Source: Sulfitobacter sp. F26204 (GTDB lineage: Bacteria > Pseudomonadota > Alphaproteobacteria > Rhodobacterales > Rhodobacteraceae). Taken from it: DNA of 64,000 nucleotides. A program made the position numbers and the translations under genes. Positions 9,352 to 18,027 of this stretch are shown here, piece by piece. Position 1 is the first letter of the stretch, and each line of letters opens with the position of its first letter. The stretch is from assembly GCF_026410305.1 (NCBI RefSeq), contig NZ_JAPMLQ010000001.1, positions 1 through 64,000 on the forward strand, in the 5' to 3' direction. The notes under the pieces were generated by a model, which was not told where the DNA came from, did not search any database, and saw only the letters and a list, made by a program, of their open reading frames with translations.

Positions 9352-9717
9352 GTGCAGGGCATGAACGCTTCCATGCGCAACACGCTCTTTGCGACTGTCT
9401 TCTTTGGTACACCGCTGCTCTTGCTGGTCACGGCCTTCGCCCTTGCCCTCACCAGTCAACGCGCCGCTGCAATCTGGTTTGGTCTTGCATGCCTGACCAA
9501 CTTGTTCCTGGGGATGATCCTCACAATGGTCATGCATATCCCTATGAACGAAGCACTCGCGCTGGTCGAAGCACCCCAAAAGATTGCTGCAGCGCGGGTT
9601 ATCTGGGACGCCTATTCACCCGACTGGCAGGTCAGGAACCAGATCCGAACGGTCACTACCGGACTTGCCCTGCTCTGTGTCGGCATGGGAATCACCCAAC
9701 TCGACCGGAACGAAAGG
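9352..9717 (+). pseudogene. Remnant of a DUF1772-family membrane protein
   Basis: Directly behind dinB and in the same frame, the sequence from about 9352 reads MNASMRNTLFATVFFGTPLL, then membrane segments, HIPMNEALA and a late RNQIRTVTTGLALL. This is the middle and C-terminal part of DUF1772 (anthrone-oxygenase-like) proteins. The first 50 or so residues of the family, including the first membrane helix, are missing because dinB's stop lies just upstream. At the other end the frame runs on antisense into the next gene instead of stopping. It therefore looks like a relic left by a deletion. A short expressed membrane protein cannot be excluded. Confidence 0.6.
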
Positions 9718-10578
9718 TCACTCCGCGGCAAGTGGTATGCGGCCTCGTCCGATCCGGGCCACCTCGGCCACCACTTGACGCAATGCCGCCTGAACCTGTT
9801 CAAAATCACCGTTCGGTCGGATCAGGGTTTCATTCATGTAAAGCGACCGGTCAATCTCAACTTGAACAGCATGCTGTGCCCTGTCGGGCCGGCCATAAGC
9901 CTGAGTGATATAGGCCCCTGCGAAGGGTGTGTTGCGTGTGACAACAAAACCCGCAGCGGCAAAAGCAGCCTCGACACGGTCGACCACATCACCACTTGCC
10001 GCCGCGCCAAACCGGTCGCCAAGCACGATGTCGGGCCGTTTCATACCCGAACGCGCCACACCGTCCATCGCTTCATGCGGCATCGAATGACAGTCAATCA
10101 GAACTGCCTGCCCGTGTCGTTGATGCGCAAGGTCCAGCAATTCCTGCAGTTTCAGGTGATACGGCAGCCAATAGTTATCAATGCGTCGCTGCGCCTCTGC
10201 CAGGGTCAACTTACCACGGTAGATCGCCCGTCCGTTGGCCACAACCCGCGGGATCACACCCAAGCCCGATGCGATACGCGGGTTATGTCCGCCACGGCGC
10301 AGCCCTTCAATCAGAGCAGGGTCCAGTTCATCCCGCGCCCGGTTCAGATCGACAAAGGCGCGTGGTGCCCCTGCCTTGATGAAAACCGCACCATATTCCG
10401 GGGCGCATTCAAACAACTGATCCACAAATGCATCTTCGGAGGACCGAATGGCATGTTCATCCAGCACCGAGGAACGTAGAAAGGTCCACGGATATTTCCG
10501 CCCCGAATGAGGCGAGGCAAAGACCACACAAGAACGATCCCTGCCGGGACTGGTGACATGATAAGCTGACGTAGGCAT
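9718..10578 (-). CDS. N-formylglutamate amidohydrolase family protein
   Basis: A 286-residue metal-dependent hydrolase of the HutG/N-formylglutamate amidohydrolase family, which releases glutamate and formate at the end of one histidine-degradation route. Visible motifs include FASPHSGRKYP near the start, DEHAIRSSEDAFVD, APRAFVDLNRARDELD, IDCHSMP (a probable metal-binding His) and the late VQVEIDRSLYMNE. No hut genes are adjacent, so the true substrate may be another N-formyl or N-acyl amino acid. The ATG at 10578 has an AGAGGAA ribosome-binding site. Confidence 0.88.
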   Translation of the reverse strand: MPTSAYHVTSPGRDRSCVVFASPHSGRKYPWTFLRSSVLDEHAIRSSEDAFVDQLFECAPEYGAVFIKAGAPRAFVDLNRARDELDPALIEGLRRGGHNPRIASGLGVIPRVVANGRAIYRGKLTLAEAQRRIDNYWLPYHLKLQELLDLAHQRHGQAVLIDCHSMPHEAMDGVARSGMKRPDIVLGDRFGAAASGDVVDRVEAAFAAAGFVVTRNTPFAGAYITQAYGRPDRAQHAVQVEIDRSLYMNETLIRPNGDFEQVQAALRQVVAEVARIGRGRIPLAAE

Positions 10579-10632
10579 CGGTTCCTCTTTGTGCTCTTCT
10601 TAACGCATTTTCGGCGAAAGCCAAAAGCCCCC

Positions 10633-10661
10633 TTGATCGTTCCGGCGACTCCTTTTATAGC
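10633..10661 (+). promoter_or_regulatory. Sigma70-type promoter for the tRNA-Val gene
   Basis: -35 TTGATC (10633-10638), a 17-base spacer and -10 TATAGC (10656-10661). Transcription would begin near 10668, leaving a leader of about 58 bases with two short hairpins (GGCGCG/CGCGCC and GCCCC/GGGGC) before the mature tRNA. Confidence 0.6.
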
Positions 10662-10725
10662 AGCCCAACCGGCGCGTCATTTCGCGCCCCATTTTATTTG
10701 GGGCCTGTAATTTGCGCTGGCAAGT

Positions 10726-10800
10726 GGGTGATTAGCTCAGCGGTAGAGCACTTCGTTGACATCGAAGGGGTCACTGGTTCGATCCCAGTATCGCCCACCA
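10726..10800 (+). tRNA. tRNA-Val (anticodon GAC)
   Basis: A full cloverleaf can be drawn: acceptor GGGTGAT with ATCGCCC (one G-U), D-arm with AGCTCAGCGGTAGAGC, anticodon stem CTTCG/CGAAG enclosing TTGACAT with GAC at 10758-10760, and T-arm with GGTTCGATCCC. The 3' CCA is encoded. Length is 75 including CCA. It decodes GUC/GUU valine codons. Confidence 0.97.
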
Positions 10801-10899
10801 TGATATTCATTGGCCTTGGATCTCCAAGGTCGCCCGTAACCCGGCGCTGGTCCTTGTCATTCTTGATAGGGCGGGGGCCAAAGATGGAAAGGTTGGAAC

Positions 10900-11025
10900 A
10901 TGAAAGTTCGCAATTCGCTCCGCTCGCTCAAGAACCGGCACCGTGATTGCCGCGTTGTGCGTCGCAAGGGCCGCGTTTACGTGATTAACAAAACGCAGCG
11001 CCGGTTCAAAGCGCGCCAGGGTTAA
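10900..11025 (+). CDS. rpmJ: 50S ribosomal protein L36
   Basis: A 41-residue ribosomal protein beginning [17 protein letters not shown] and continuing [14 protein letters not shown] to QRRFKARQG, typical of the L36 form in alphaproteobacteria. It has a GGAAAGG ribosome-binding site and a terminator immediately downstream. This form carries a single cysteine and so lacks the zinc-binding Cys/His set of the other L36 type. The gene stands alone rather than in a ribosomal operon. Confidence 0.95.
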   Translation: MKVRNSLRSLKNRHRDCRVVRRKGRVYVINKTQRRFKARQG

Positions 11026-11066
11026 TCCTGCGCCGACCCTTTCCGCATTCCGCGTAGAGTTTCGAA

Positions 11067-11094
11067 AAGGCTGCCCTTCGGGGCGGCCTTTTTG
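11067..11094 (+). terminator. Rho-independent terminator after rpmJ
   Basis: AAGGCTGCCC (11067-11076) pairs with GGGCGGCCTT (11081-11090), with one G-U pair, around a TTCG tetraloop, and is followed by TTT. It lies 41 bases after the rpmJ stop. Confidence 0.9.
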
Positions 11095-11277
11095 GTGTTG
11101 AAACAGCAAAACCTGACACTGCACGGCAGCGTGCCAATCCCGCAAACCTGGCTGCATGGCATCCAAGGGTTTCTGATTATCGGCAGAATTGCACTGGAAT
11201 TTACCCTGTCAAAGCGCCACCTTACACCCTGACGCGCAGGGCAAAGGCTCCTACCGCCCCGAAAAAAGGAAAGCACA

Positions 11278-12156
11278 ATGGCTGACACATCCGAATATAC
11301 GCCGCCCAAGGTCTGGACATGGGACAGCGAATCAGGGGGCAAGTTCGCCTCGATCAACCGCCCTATCGCCGGTCCCACTTCTGAAAAGGACCTGCCTGTC
11401 GGCAAACACCCGTTGCAACTTTATTCTCTTGCCACCCCCAATGGCGTCAAAGTCACCATGATGCTGGAGGAACTGTTGGCTGCGGGTCACGAAGATGCCG
11501 AATATGACGCCTGGATCATCGACATATCCAACGGCGATCAATTCGGATCCGGTTTTGTCGAGGTGAACCCGAATTCCAAAATTCCAGCGTTGATGGACCA
11601 TTCCCGCGAAAAACCCCAACGCGTATTCGAATCCGCCTCGATCCTGTTGTATCTTGCGGAAAAATTCGGGGCCTTCCTGCCAACCGACCCGGCACAACGT
11701 ACCGAACCACTCAGCTGGCTGTTCTGGCAGATGGGCAGCGCGCCCTATCTGGGTGGCGGATTTGGTCATTTCTACGCCTATGCCCCCGAGAAATTCGAAT
11801 ACCCGATCAACCGTTTCGCCATGGAAGCCAAACGGCAGCTTGACGTGATGGACCGTCACCTCGCCGAGAACGAATATTTCAGCGGCGATTATTCCATTGC
11901 GGATATGGCAATCTGGGCTTGGTACGGTCAGCTTGCTCTGGGGCGCCTCTATTCCGCCGCCGAATTCCTAGATGTCAACTCCTACAAGAACGTGCAGCGA
12001 TGGGCCAAGGTGATTGACGCTCGCCCCGCCACCACCCGTGGGCGCATGGTCAACCGCGCCTTCGGCGATGATCTGTCCCTGCAACTGCACGAACGTCATG
12101 ATGCCTCCGACTTCGAAACCAAGACCCAAGACAAGATCGAAGCCGCCCAAAAATAG
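11278..12156 (+). CDS. yghU: YghU-type glutathione S-transferase / disulfide-bond oxidoreductase
   Basis: A 292-residue protein of the YghU branch of the GST superfamily, which in E. coli binds two glutathione molecules and reduces disulfides. The family signature follows the N-terminal extension: HPLQLYSLATPNGVKVTMMLEEL, then DISNGDQFGSGFVEVNPNSKIPALMD, FESASILLYLAEKFG and the C-terminal YSIADMAIWAWYG. Start supported by AAAGGAAAG ahead of ATG 11278. It appears monocistronic after rpmJ's terminator. Confidence 0.94.
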   Translation: MADTSEYTPPKVWTWDSESGGKFASINRPIAGPTSEKDLPVGKHPLQLYSLATPNGVKVTMMLEELLAAGHEDAEYDAWIIDISNGDQFGSGFVEVNPNSKIPALMDHSREKPQRVFESASILLYLAEKFGAFLPTDPAQRTEPLSWLFWQMGSAPYLGGGFGHFYAYAPEKFEYPINRFAMEAKRQLDVMDRHLAENEYFSGDYSIADMAIWAWYGQLALGRLYSAAEFLDVNSYKNVQRWAKVIDARPATTRGRMVNRAFGDDLSLQLHERHDASDFETKTQDKIEAAQK

Positions 12157-12260
12157 GGGCAAAGCGTAACAATACAATAAAAACATGGACGCGATGGCAT
12201 CCGCATCCCCATACTCAGGGCGCATCCGATCCGGACTGCGCCCTCTTGTTTGGACCCGCC

Positions 12261-12824
12261 ATGCACGCCGACTTTGATCCACAGCCCATCCTGCGCGATC
12301 CTCTGCTCTGCCTGCGCCCGTTGAACGCAGCCGATCTTGAACCTCTCTATGCGGTGGCCAATGATCCGCTCCTCTGGGCCGGACATCCTGCAACCAACCG
12401 TCACGAAAGACGGGTCTTTACGCCCTATTTCGATATGCTGCTTGCCTCACGCACCACCCTTGCGGCCACGCTGGCCGACACCGGGCAGATCATCGGATGC
12501 TCACGTTACTACACCGCACCGGATCACGAAAAAGCGGTTTCAATCGGCTATACTTTCCTTGGCCGCAACTGGTGGGGCGGTGACACCAACTTTGCCATGA
12601 AACGTCTGATGCTGGATCACGCATTTGCCTGCGTCGAAACGGTCTGGCTGCACATCGACCCCGCGAATATCCGCTCCCAATGCGCCACTGAAAAACTCGG
12701 CGCGGTCTGCGCCTACAGCGCCAACATCAGGCTGGGGGGCAAGGACGGCTTCTGGCAATGCTGGCGACTGGACCGCGCAGTCTGGGCACAGACCAATGCT
12801 CGCTATCGCGCCCGTCCCACCTGA
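12261..12824 (+). CDS. GNAT-family N-acetyltransferase
   Basis: A 187-residue acetyltransferase of the RimJ/RimL type: LLCLRPLNAADLEPLYAVAND near the start, IGYTFLGRNWWGGDTNFAMK where acetyl-CoA binds, and DPANIRSQCATEKLGA near the end. The ATG at 12261 is chosen over a TTG five codons upstream. Its 3' end overlaps the end of the convergent permease gene by 22 bases, so any termination signal must lie inside coding sequence. The substrate is unknown. Confidence 0.87.
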   Translation: MHADFDPQPILRDPLLCLRPLNAADLEPLYAVANDPLLWAGHPATNRHERRVFTPYFDMLLASRTTLAATLADTGQIIGCSRYYTAPDHEKAVSIGYTFLGRNWWGGDTNFAMKRLMLDHAFACVETVWLHIDPANIRSQCATEKLGAVCAYSANIRLGGKDGFWQCWRLDRAVWAQTNARYRARPT

Positions 12825-14467
12825 CGACAAATCAGGATCACCGGCAACAACCCCATCGCGACGATCACCAGTGACGGTACTGCAGCACCATCCAGCCGTT
12901 CGTCACTGGCAAGCCGGTAAGCCTGAACTGCCAAAGTATCGAAATTGAACGGGCGCATGATCAGGGTCGCCGGCAGTTCCTTCATGACATCCACAAAAAC
13001 GATCAGTAGCGCCGTCAGCAACGAGGGTGCCAGAATGGGCAGATGCACACGCCGCAAGGTGCCGATCGGCGTCTGCCCCAAGGACCGCGCCGCCGCGTCC
13101 ATATTTGCATGAACCATCGCCTGACCCCCTTCGTATGCGCCAAGTGCAGCCGCCAGAAAGCGCACCATATAGGCCGCAACCAACAACCAGATGGACCCGG
13201 TAACCAGCAGCCCGGTCGACATGTCGAATGTCGCCCGCATCCACGCATCAACGGCATTGTCAAAGACTGCGAAGGGCACCATCAATCCCACCGCAATCAC
13301 CCCGCCCGGCACGGCATATCCCAGTCGCGCAACATACCCCGTCGCGCGTGACAGCTTTCCGGGACTCAGCCGTTGGAAAAAGCCGACGGCAACCGCGGCA
13401 CCGACCGTGACAATCGCGGCAATCCCCGCCAGTGTCAGCGAGTTCCGGATGAAACCCAAATAGCGCGGACTCAACAGGTTCTGCTCGGATCCAAGCCCCA
13501 TCGTGAACAGCACGACAATCGGCAGCAAGGCACCAAACACCACCGGCACACCGCACAGCACCTGCGCACAAAGCGCCTGACCCCGGTTCAGGCATATGGG
13601 AGGCATGCGCTGCGCCTGACGAGCAGGGTCATGATATTTGGCGCGCCCGCGTTGCGCCCGCTCCAGCATCGCCAACAGCAGCGCAAAGCTGAGCAGACAG
13701 AGGGCAAGCTGCGCCGCTCCCGTGCGGTCAAACAGCGAAAACCACGACGTATAGATCCCCGTCGCAAAGGTCTGCACGCCAAAATAGGCAACGGTCCCGA
13801 AATCCGCGATGGTCTCCATCACCGCCAGCAGCACCCCCCCTGCAATCGCCGGACGTGCCAGGGGCAGGCTGACCTTGAAAAACGCCGCCCAGGCGGTTGT
13901 GCCCAGAGCACGGGCCGCCAGAAAGGTTGTGCCGCTTTGCTGCAGGAATGCCGCCCGCGCCAACAAATAGACATAAGGGTAAAGCACCAGGGTCAACATC
14001 AGTGCAGCGCCACCCAGCGACCGGATGTCAGGAAACCAATAGTCCCGCGGGCCCCAACCCATCACGTCACGCAGGGTGGTTTGCACGATTCCGGGATGAT
14101 CCAACACATTCGTATATGCATAGGCCAGCACATAGGCAGGAAACGCCAAAGGCAGCACCAGCGCGATCTCAAGCACGCGCACCCCCGGAAACCGCGTCAT
14201 CGTGACCAGCCATGCCGCCCCGACACCTATGCTGAAGGTGCCGACCGCCACCAGAAAGACCAGGACAAGTGTGGTCCGGGTGTATTCGCCCAGAACCGTA
14301 TTGATCAGATGGCGCACCGTTTCCGTTCCGCCACCAAAGGCAGCGGCACCAACGGCGACCATCGGCAAGGCACAAATCAGGGCAGCGCAAACCGCCACGA
14401 CCGAAAGACCACGCAACCCGTTGCGAGGTTTGGCTTTGCGCAGATGTAAATCGCTTACAGAGGTCAT
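12803..14467 (-). CDS. Fe(III) ABC transporter permease (FbpB/SfuB family)
   Basis: A 554-residue inner-membrane protein with two fused copies of the binding-protein-dependent permease domain, about 12 helices, as in FbpB/SfuB. Each half carries an EAA-type loop (AARALGTTAWAAFFKVSLPLARPAI and AARSLGQTPIGTLRRVHLPIL regions). Related permeases import Fe3+ from a periplasmic binding protein, powered by an FbpC-type ATPase. Neither partner is encoded next to it: an AMP-ligase gene lies upstream and an acetyltransferase is convergent. The substrate is inferred from the family only. Confidence 0.85.
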   Translation of the reverse strand: MTSVSDLHLRKAKPRNGLRGLSVVAVCAALICALPMVAVGAAAFGGGTETVRHLINTVLGEYTRTTLVLVFLVAVGTFSIGVGAAWLVTMTRFPGVRVLEIALVLPLAFPAYVLAYAYTNVLDHPGIVQTTLRDVMGWGPRDYWFPDIRSLGGAALMLTLVLYPYVYLLARAAFLQQSGTTFLAARALGTTAWAAFFKVSLPLARPAIAGGVLLAVMETIADFGTVAYFGVQTFATGIYTSWFSLFDRTGAAQLALCLLSFALLLAMLERAQRGRAKYHDPARQAQRMPPICLNRGQALCAQVLCGVPVVFGALLPIVVLFTMGLGSEQNLLSPRYLGFIRNSLTLAGIAAIVTVGAAVAVGFFQRLSPGKLSRATGYVARLGYAVPGGVIAVGLMVPFAVFDNAVDAWMRATFDMSTGLLVTGSIWLLVAAYMVRFLAAALGAYEGGQAMVHANMDAAARSLGQTPIGTLRRVHLPILAPSLLTALLIVFVDVMKELPATLIMRPFNFDTLAVQAYRLASDERLDGAAVPSLVIVAMGLLPVILICRQVGRAR

Positions 14468-14509
14468 GCCTCTATTTCGATCATTTCGGTCAGGATTGCC
14501 AGAGCGCGG

Positions 14510-15697
14510 TTAATCGTAGCTGCGCTGATCTTCGATCACCAATCCGTCCTTGGGCAGGCTTCCGGGCGCAACCACGACAACTTTGCCCTTGAGTTTCAAC
14601 AGCTGTGTGACCGATTGCGCATAGTGGTCCGCATCCCCCCCCGCGCTTTCTATATGCACGGTCATAACGTCCTGTTCGCCCGAACGGCTTGCGACCACGC
14701 GGGCTTTGCAAACTTCTTCGTGATGCGCAACCAATGCGGCCACCTGTTCAGGACGCACAAACATCCCCTTGATCTTGGTCGTTTGATCGGCGCGCCCCAT
14801 CCAGCCCTTGATCCGCCGGTTGGTCCGCCCGCAGGGCGATGTTCCCTCCATGATTGCCGACAGATCCCCGGTCGCAAATCGGATCAACGGATAATCGGGG
14901 TTCAGCGTTGTCACCACGACTTCGCCGACCTCACCAGCAGGCACAGGATCACCCGTGCCCGGCGTCAAAATCTCGACGATCACCCCTTCATCCAGAATCA
15001 TACCGTCCATCGCGGCGCTCTCAAAGGCGATATTGCCGACATCCGCCGTGGCATAACACTGTAAGCAGGAAATGCCGCGATCAATGTAATACTGCCGTAA
15101 CGAGGGGAACAATGCACCGCCGCCAACCGCCGCCTTGGCGATGCCAAGTGCAACGCCCATCTCATCTGCTTTTTCCAGAATGATCTTGAGGTAATCCGGC
15201 GTGCCCGCATAGGCAGTCGTGCCAATATCCCTCGCAGCAGTCACCTGCAATTCGGTCTGGCCCACACCGGCAGGCAGGACCTTTGCGCCAACGGCACGCG
15301 CACCGCTTTCGAACATGTGGCCCGCCGGCGTCAGATGATAACCGAAACAGTTCTGAACAATATCATCCGCCCCAAGGCCCGCCGCATGCAGAAACCGCCC
15401 CATGCGGAACCAGTCATGGCTGGACCCTCCCGGCTCATAGATCGGGCCGGGTGATTGGAATACGTGGGTGATATTATGCACATTGATCCCGCCAAAAGGG
15501 GGCGTGGCTTTCTGACGGTCGGTCAGGTCCGATTTGCGCAGCACCGGCAACTTGGCCAGATCGGCAAGGCTGTTCATCTCCGCCTCAACGCCCGTCCGCG
15601 ACAATTGCGACCGCAGCGCACTCAGCTGCGCAGCCTCCCGTGCATCGGCACTGCGTGTTTCCAGTTCATCAAAAAAGGTGTCAGGCATGAGGTACAT
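14510..15697 (-). CDS. Phenylacetate-CoA ligase-like AMP-forming ligase
   Basis: A 395-residue adenylate-forming enzyme of the PaaK branch. It shows an LPVLRKSDLTDRQ opening, an NCFGYHLTPAGHMFE stretch, YAGTPDYLKII, the ATP-site region LQCYATADVGN, IRFATGDLSA and the hinge RIKGWMGRADQTTKIKGMFV typical of the family. It would activate an aromatic or related acid as its CoA thioester. It is the last gene of the Liv-type cluster, 75 bases after livF, with a REP-like hairpin in the gap. No other paa genes are visible, so the true acid is unknown. Confidence 0.85.
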   Translation of the reverse strand: MYLMPDTFFDELETRSADAREAAQLSALRSQLSRTGVEAEMNSLADLAKLPVLRKSDLTDRQKATPPFGGINVHNITHVFQSPGPIYEPGGSSHDWFRMGRFLHAAGLGADDIVQNCFGYHLTPAGHMFESGARAVGAKVLPAGVGQTELQVTAARDIGTTAYAGTPDYLKIILEKADEMGVALGIAKAAVGGGALFPSLRQYYIDRGISCLQCYATADVGNIAFESAAMDGMILDEGVIVEILTPGTGDPVPAGEVGEVVVTTLNPDYPLIRFATGDLSAIMEGTSPCGRTNRRIKGWMGRADQTTKIKGMFVRPEQVAALVAHHEEVCKARVVASRSGEQDVMTVHIESAGGDADHYAQSVTQLLKLKGKVVVVAPGSLPKDGLVIEDQRSYD

Positions 15698-15705
15698 CCA
15701 TCAGG

Positions 15706-15724
15706 GGTGGGAGACAGGCCCACC
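15706..15724 (-). repeat. REP-like inverted repeat in the livF-ligase gap
   Basis: GGTGGG (15706-15711) and CCCACC (15719-15724) form a hairpin. Read on the minus strand, the element begins GTAAGGTGGG, the same ten bases found in the larger hairpin at 19157-19206. The flank ATCAGGGGTG also recurs at 20275-20284. Confidence 0.5.
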
Positions 15725-15771
15725 TTACGGGCGCTGCACAGGTTAGGAGGGCGTGTCGCCCCCCCGTTGTC

Positions 15772-16596
15772 TCAGCTCAGCCAACGCTTGCGGCGACGAT
15801 AGCTGCGCACATCGCGAAAGGATTTGCGCCCCTCGTCCGACATGCCCAGATAGAATTCTTTCACGTCCTGATTCTCGCGCAGATCGGCAGCAGGGCCGTC
15901 CATCACCACACGACCCGATTCCAGGATGTAGCCGTAATGCGCAAAACGCAGCGCGACGTTGGTATTCTGTTCGGCCAAAAGAAAGGTGACCCCTTCCTTT
16001 TCGTTGATCTCTTTCACGATATTGAAAATCTGTTCCACAAGCTGTGGTGCCAATCCCATGGAGGGTTCATCCAGCAGGATCGTTTCAGGCTTGGACATCA
16101 AGGCGCGGCCCACGGCACACATCTGCTGCTCACCGCCCGAAGTATAGCCGGCTTGCGATTTGCGTCGTTCGCGCAACCGTGGAAAATAATTGTAGACCAT
16201 CTCAAGATCGGCTGCGATCGCGCCTTTGCCCTCGGTCCGGGTATAGGCACCGGTCAGCAGGTTTTCCTCAACCGTCAGATGTTCGAAACAGTGGCGGCCT
16301 TCCATCACCTGCACGACACCCTTTTTCACCGTTTCCGCGGGGTCCGCATGGGCTATATCCAGACCGTGATACTTGATCGATCCTTTCGTCACTTCGCCGC
16401 GTTCACTGGCCAGCAGACCCGATATAGCCTTGAGTGTTGTGGTCTTACCTGCGCCATTGCCACCCAAAAGCGCGGTGATTCCGCCCTTGGGAACGTTCAG
16501 GCTCACGCCTTTCAACACCAGGATCACATGATTGTAGATCACTTCGATGTTGTTGACTTCCAAAACATTTGTCTGGGTCTCAGTCGCGTCCAGCAT
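15772..16596 (-). CDS. livF: LivF-type ABC transporter ATPase
   Basis: A 274-residue ATPase of the branched-chain amino acid importer family: Walker A GGNGAGKTTTLKAISG, Q-loop area VVQVMEGRHCFEHLTVEENL, signature SGGEQQMCAVGRALM, Walker B ILLDEPSMGLAP and H-loop region. The ATG at 16596 (MLDATETQTNVLEV) has a ribosome-binding site, GGGCAGG. The open frame extends further but without family similarity. The C-terminus is longer than usual, ending in a basic tail (RSYRRRKRW). It partners livG in the same cluster. Confidence 0.93.
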   Translation of the reverse strand: MLDATETQTNVLEVNNIEVIYNHVILVLKGVSLNVPKGGITALLGGNGAGKTTTLKAISGLLASERGEVTKGSIKYHGLDIAHADPAETVKKGVVQVMEGRHCFEHLTVEENLLTGAYTRTEGKGAIAADLEMVYNYFPRLRERRKSQAGYTSGGEQQMCAVGRALMSKPETILLDEPSMGLAPQLVEQIFNIVKEINEKEGVTFLLAEQNTNVALRFAHYGYILESGRVVMDGPAADLRENQDVKEFYLGMSDEGRKSFRDVRSYRRRKRWLS

Positions 16597-16672
16597 GTTG
16601 ATCCTGCCCTTCAAATTCGAATGCCCGGCGGCAGGGGTCCCGCCGCCGGAAGAATCTTGCAGCTTCAGCGCA

Positions 16673-17953
16673 TCAGCACTGAGGCTCGATCTTGTTTTCT
16701 GCCGCATAGGCTGCAGAATCTTCGGCGATCAGCGGCCCGACAACATCGACATCTGTCGCGCTGAAATCCGAAATCAGCGACCATGTCTTGGTGGATGCAT
16801 CCCACTGGGTCACCCCGACAAGACCATCCCCACCATGGTTGGAGCAGGAAACGTCAAAGGCCGGACCAAAGTTCGGCAGACCAAGCGCCGCCATCTTTTC
16901 CTCGGTGATCGACAGGGCTTCCATGCCATCGCGCATCTGCGCCGCATTGATCTCTGCAACGCCGTGGATTTCCTGCGCTGTTTTCACGGCTTCCGCCGCC
17001 AACATCGCCGCATAGAGACCGCGGTTATACAATACCGTACCGATCTGGTCGCCAGCACCGGCTGCCTTGCCTGCATCCACAACATACTTCTGGATGTCGT
17101 CAAAGACCGGGAAATCGTCACCCACACCATGGAAGGTCAACGCCTTGTACCCATCTGCTGCATCACCCGCTGCCAGCACGTCATTTTCAGAACCGGACCA
17201 CCAGATGCCAATGAAGTTTTCCATCGGGAAACGGATGTTGGCCGCTTCCTGAACCGCAACCTGGTTCATCACGCCCCAACCATACATGATTACATAATCA
17301 GGCTTGTCGCGACGGATCTGCAACCATTGTGATTTCTGCTCCTGACCGGGGTGATCGACCGGCACTTCCTTGAACTCGAAACCGTGCTTCTCGGACAGTT
17401 CCTGCAGGGTGCGGATCGGCTCCTTGCCATAGGCAGAGTTGTGATAGACCAAGGCAATTTTCTTGCCCTTCAGGTCGCCACCGTTCTCTTTCAGCAAATA
17501 GTTGATCGCGCCAGACGCGCCATCCCAGTAGTTTGCGGGATAGTTGAACGTATGGCTGAACACATCGCCGTTCTTGGCAGAAGTACGACCATAGCCCATG
17601 GTATGCATCGGAATATCGTCCGCTGTCGTTTTGGGGATCAACTGATAGGTAATGCCCGTGGACAGCGGCTGATAGACCAAGCCGCCGCCGCCTTTCAGCG
17701 ACTCATAGCATTCCACACCCTTTTCAGTATTATACCCTGTCTCGCACTCCGGCACAGAAGTCATCACACCACCGATGCCGCCATCACGGGCATTCAGCAT
17801 GGTGAAATAATCTGCATAACCATCAGCAAACGGAATTCCGCCCGCCGCATAAGGACCAGTGCGATAGCTGAGTGATGGGAACACAAGGTCCGCCATTGCT
17901 GGCGCCGCAGCCATCATTGCCGCCACGGCCAGTGTACCTAGTTTGTATTTCAT
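16673..17953 (-). CDS. Periplasmic substrate-binding protein of the Liv-type importer
   Basis: A 426-residue type-I periplasmic binding protein (Peripla_BP_6/LivK-like). A cleavable signal peptide (MKYKLGTLAVAAMMAAAPAMA) follows the ATG at 17953, which has a strong GGGAGGAAA ribosome-binding site. The mature protein shows LSYRTGPYAAGGIPFADGYADYF, a CETGYNTEKGVECYESL segment and KGKKIALVYHNSAYGKEP. The two cysteines near position 80-90 could form a disulfide. In such clusters the ligand is often an aromatic or aliphatic acid rather than leucine. Confidence 0.9.
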   Translation of the reverse strand: MKYKLGTLAVAAMMAAAPAMADLVFPSLSYRTGPYAAGGIPFADGYADYFTMLNARDGGIGGVMTSVPECETGYNTEKGVECYESLKGGGGLVYQPLSTGITYQLIPKTTADDIPMHTMGYGRTSAKNGDVFSHTFNYPANYWDGASGAINYLLKENGGDLKGKKIALVYHNSAYGKEPIRTLQELSEKHGFEFKEVPVDHPGQEQKSQWLQIRRDKPDYVIMYGWGVMNQVAVQEAANIRFPMENFIGIWWSGSENDVLAAGDAADGYKALTFHGVGDDFPVFDDIQKYVVDAGKAAGAGDQIGTVLYNRGLYAAMLAAEAVKTAQEIHGVAEINAAQMRDGMEALSITEEKMAALGLPNFGPAFDVSCSNHGGDGLVGVTQWDASTKTWSLISDFSATDVDVVGPLIAEDSAAYAAENKIEPQC

Positions 17954-18027
17954 CGGTGTTTCCTCCCAGAATGTTATCCGATTTCGCATAGGGCGGGGGG
18001 ATCCCCGCCATCTTCCCGTGACCGTCC

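Noticed and set aside
10698..10946. Open frame across the tRNA-Val gene
   Set aside because: It overlaps the tRNA and the rpmJ start and has no protein-like pattern.
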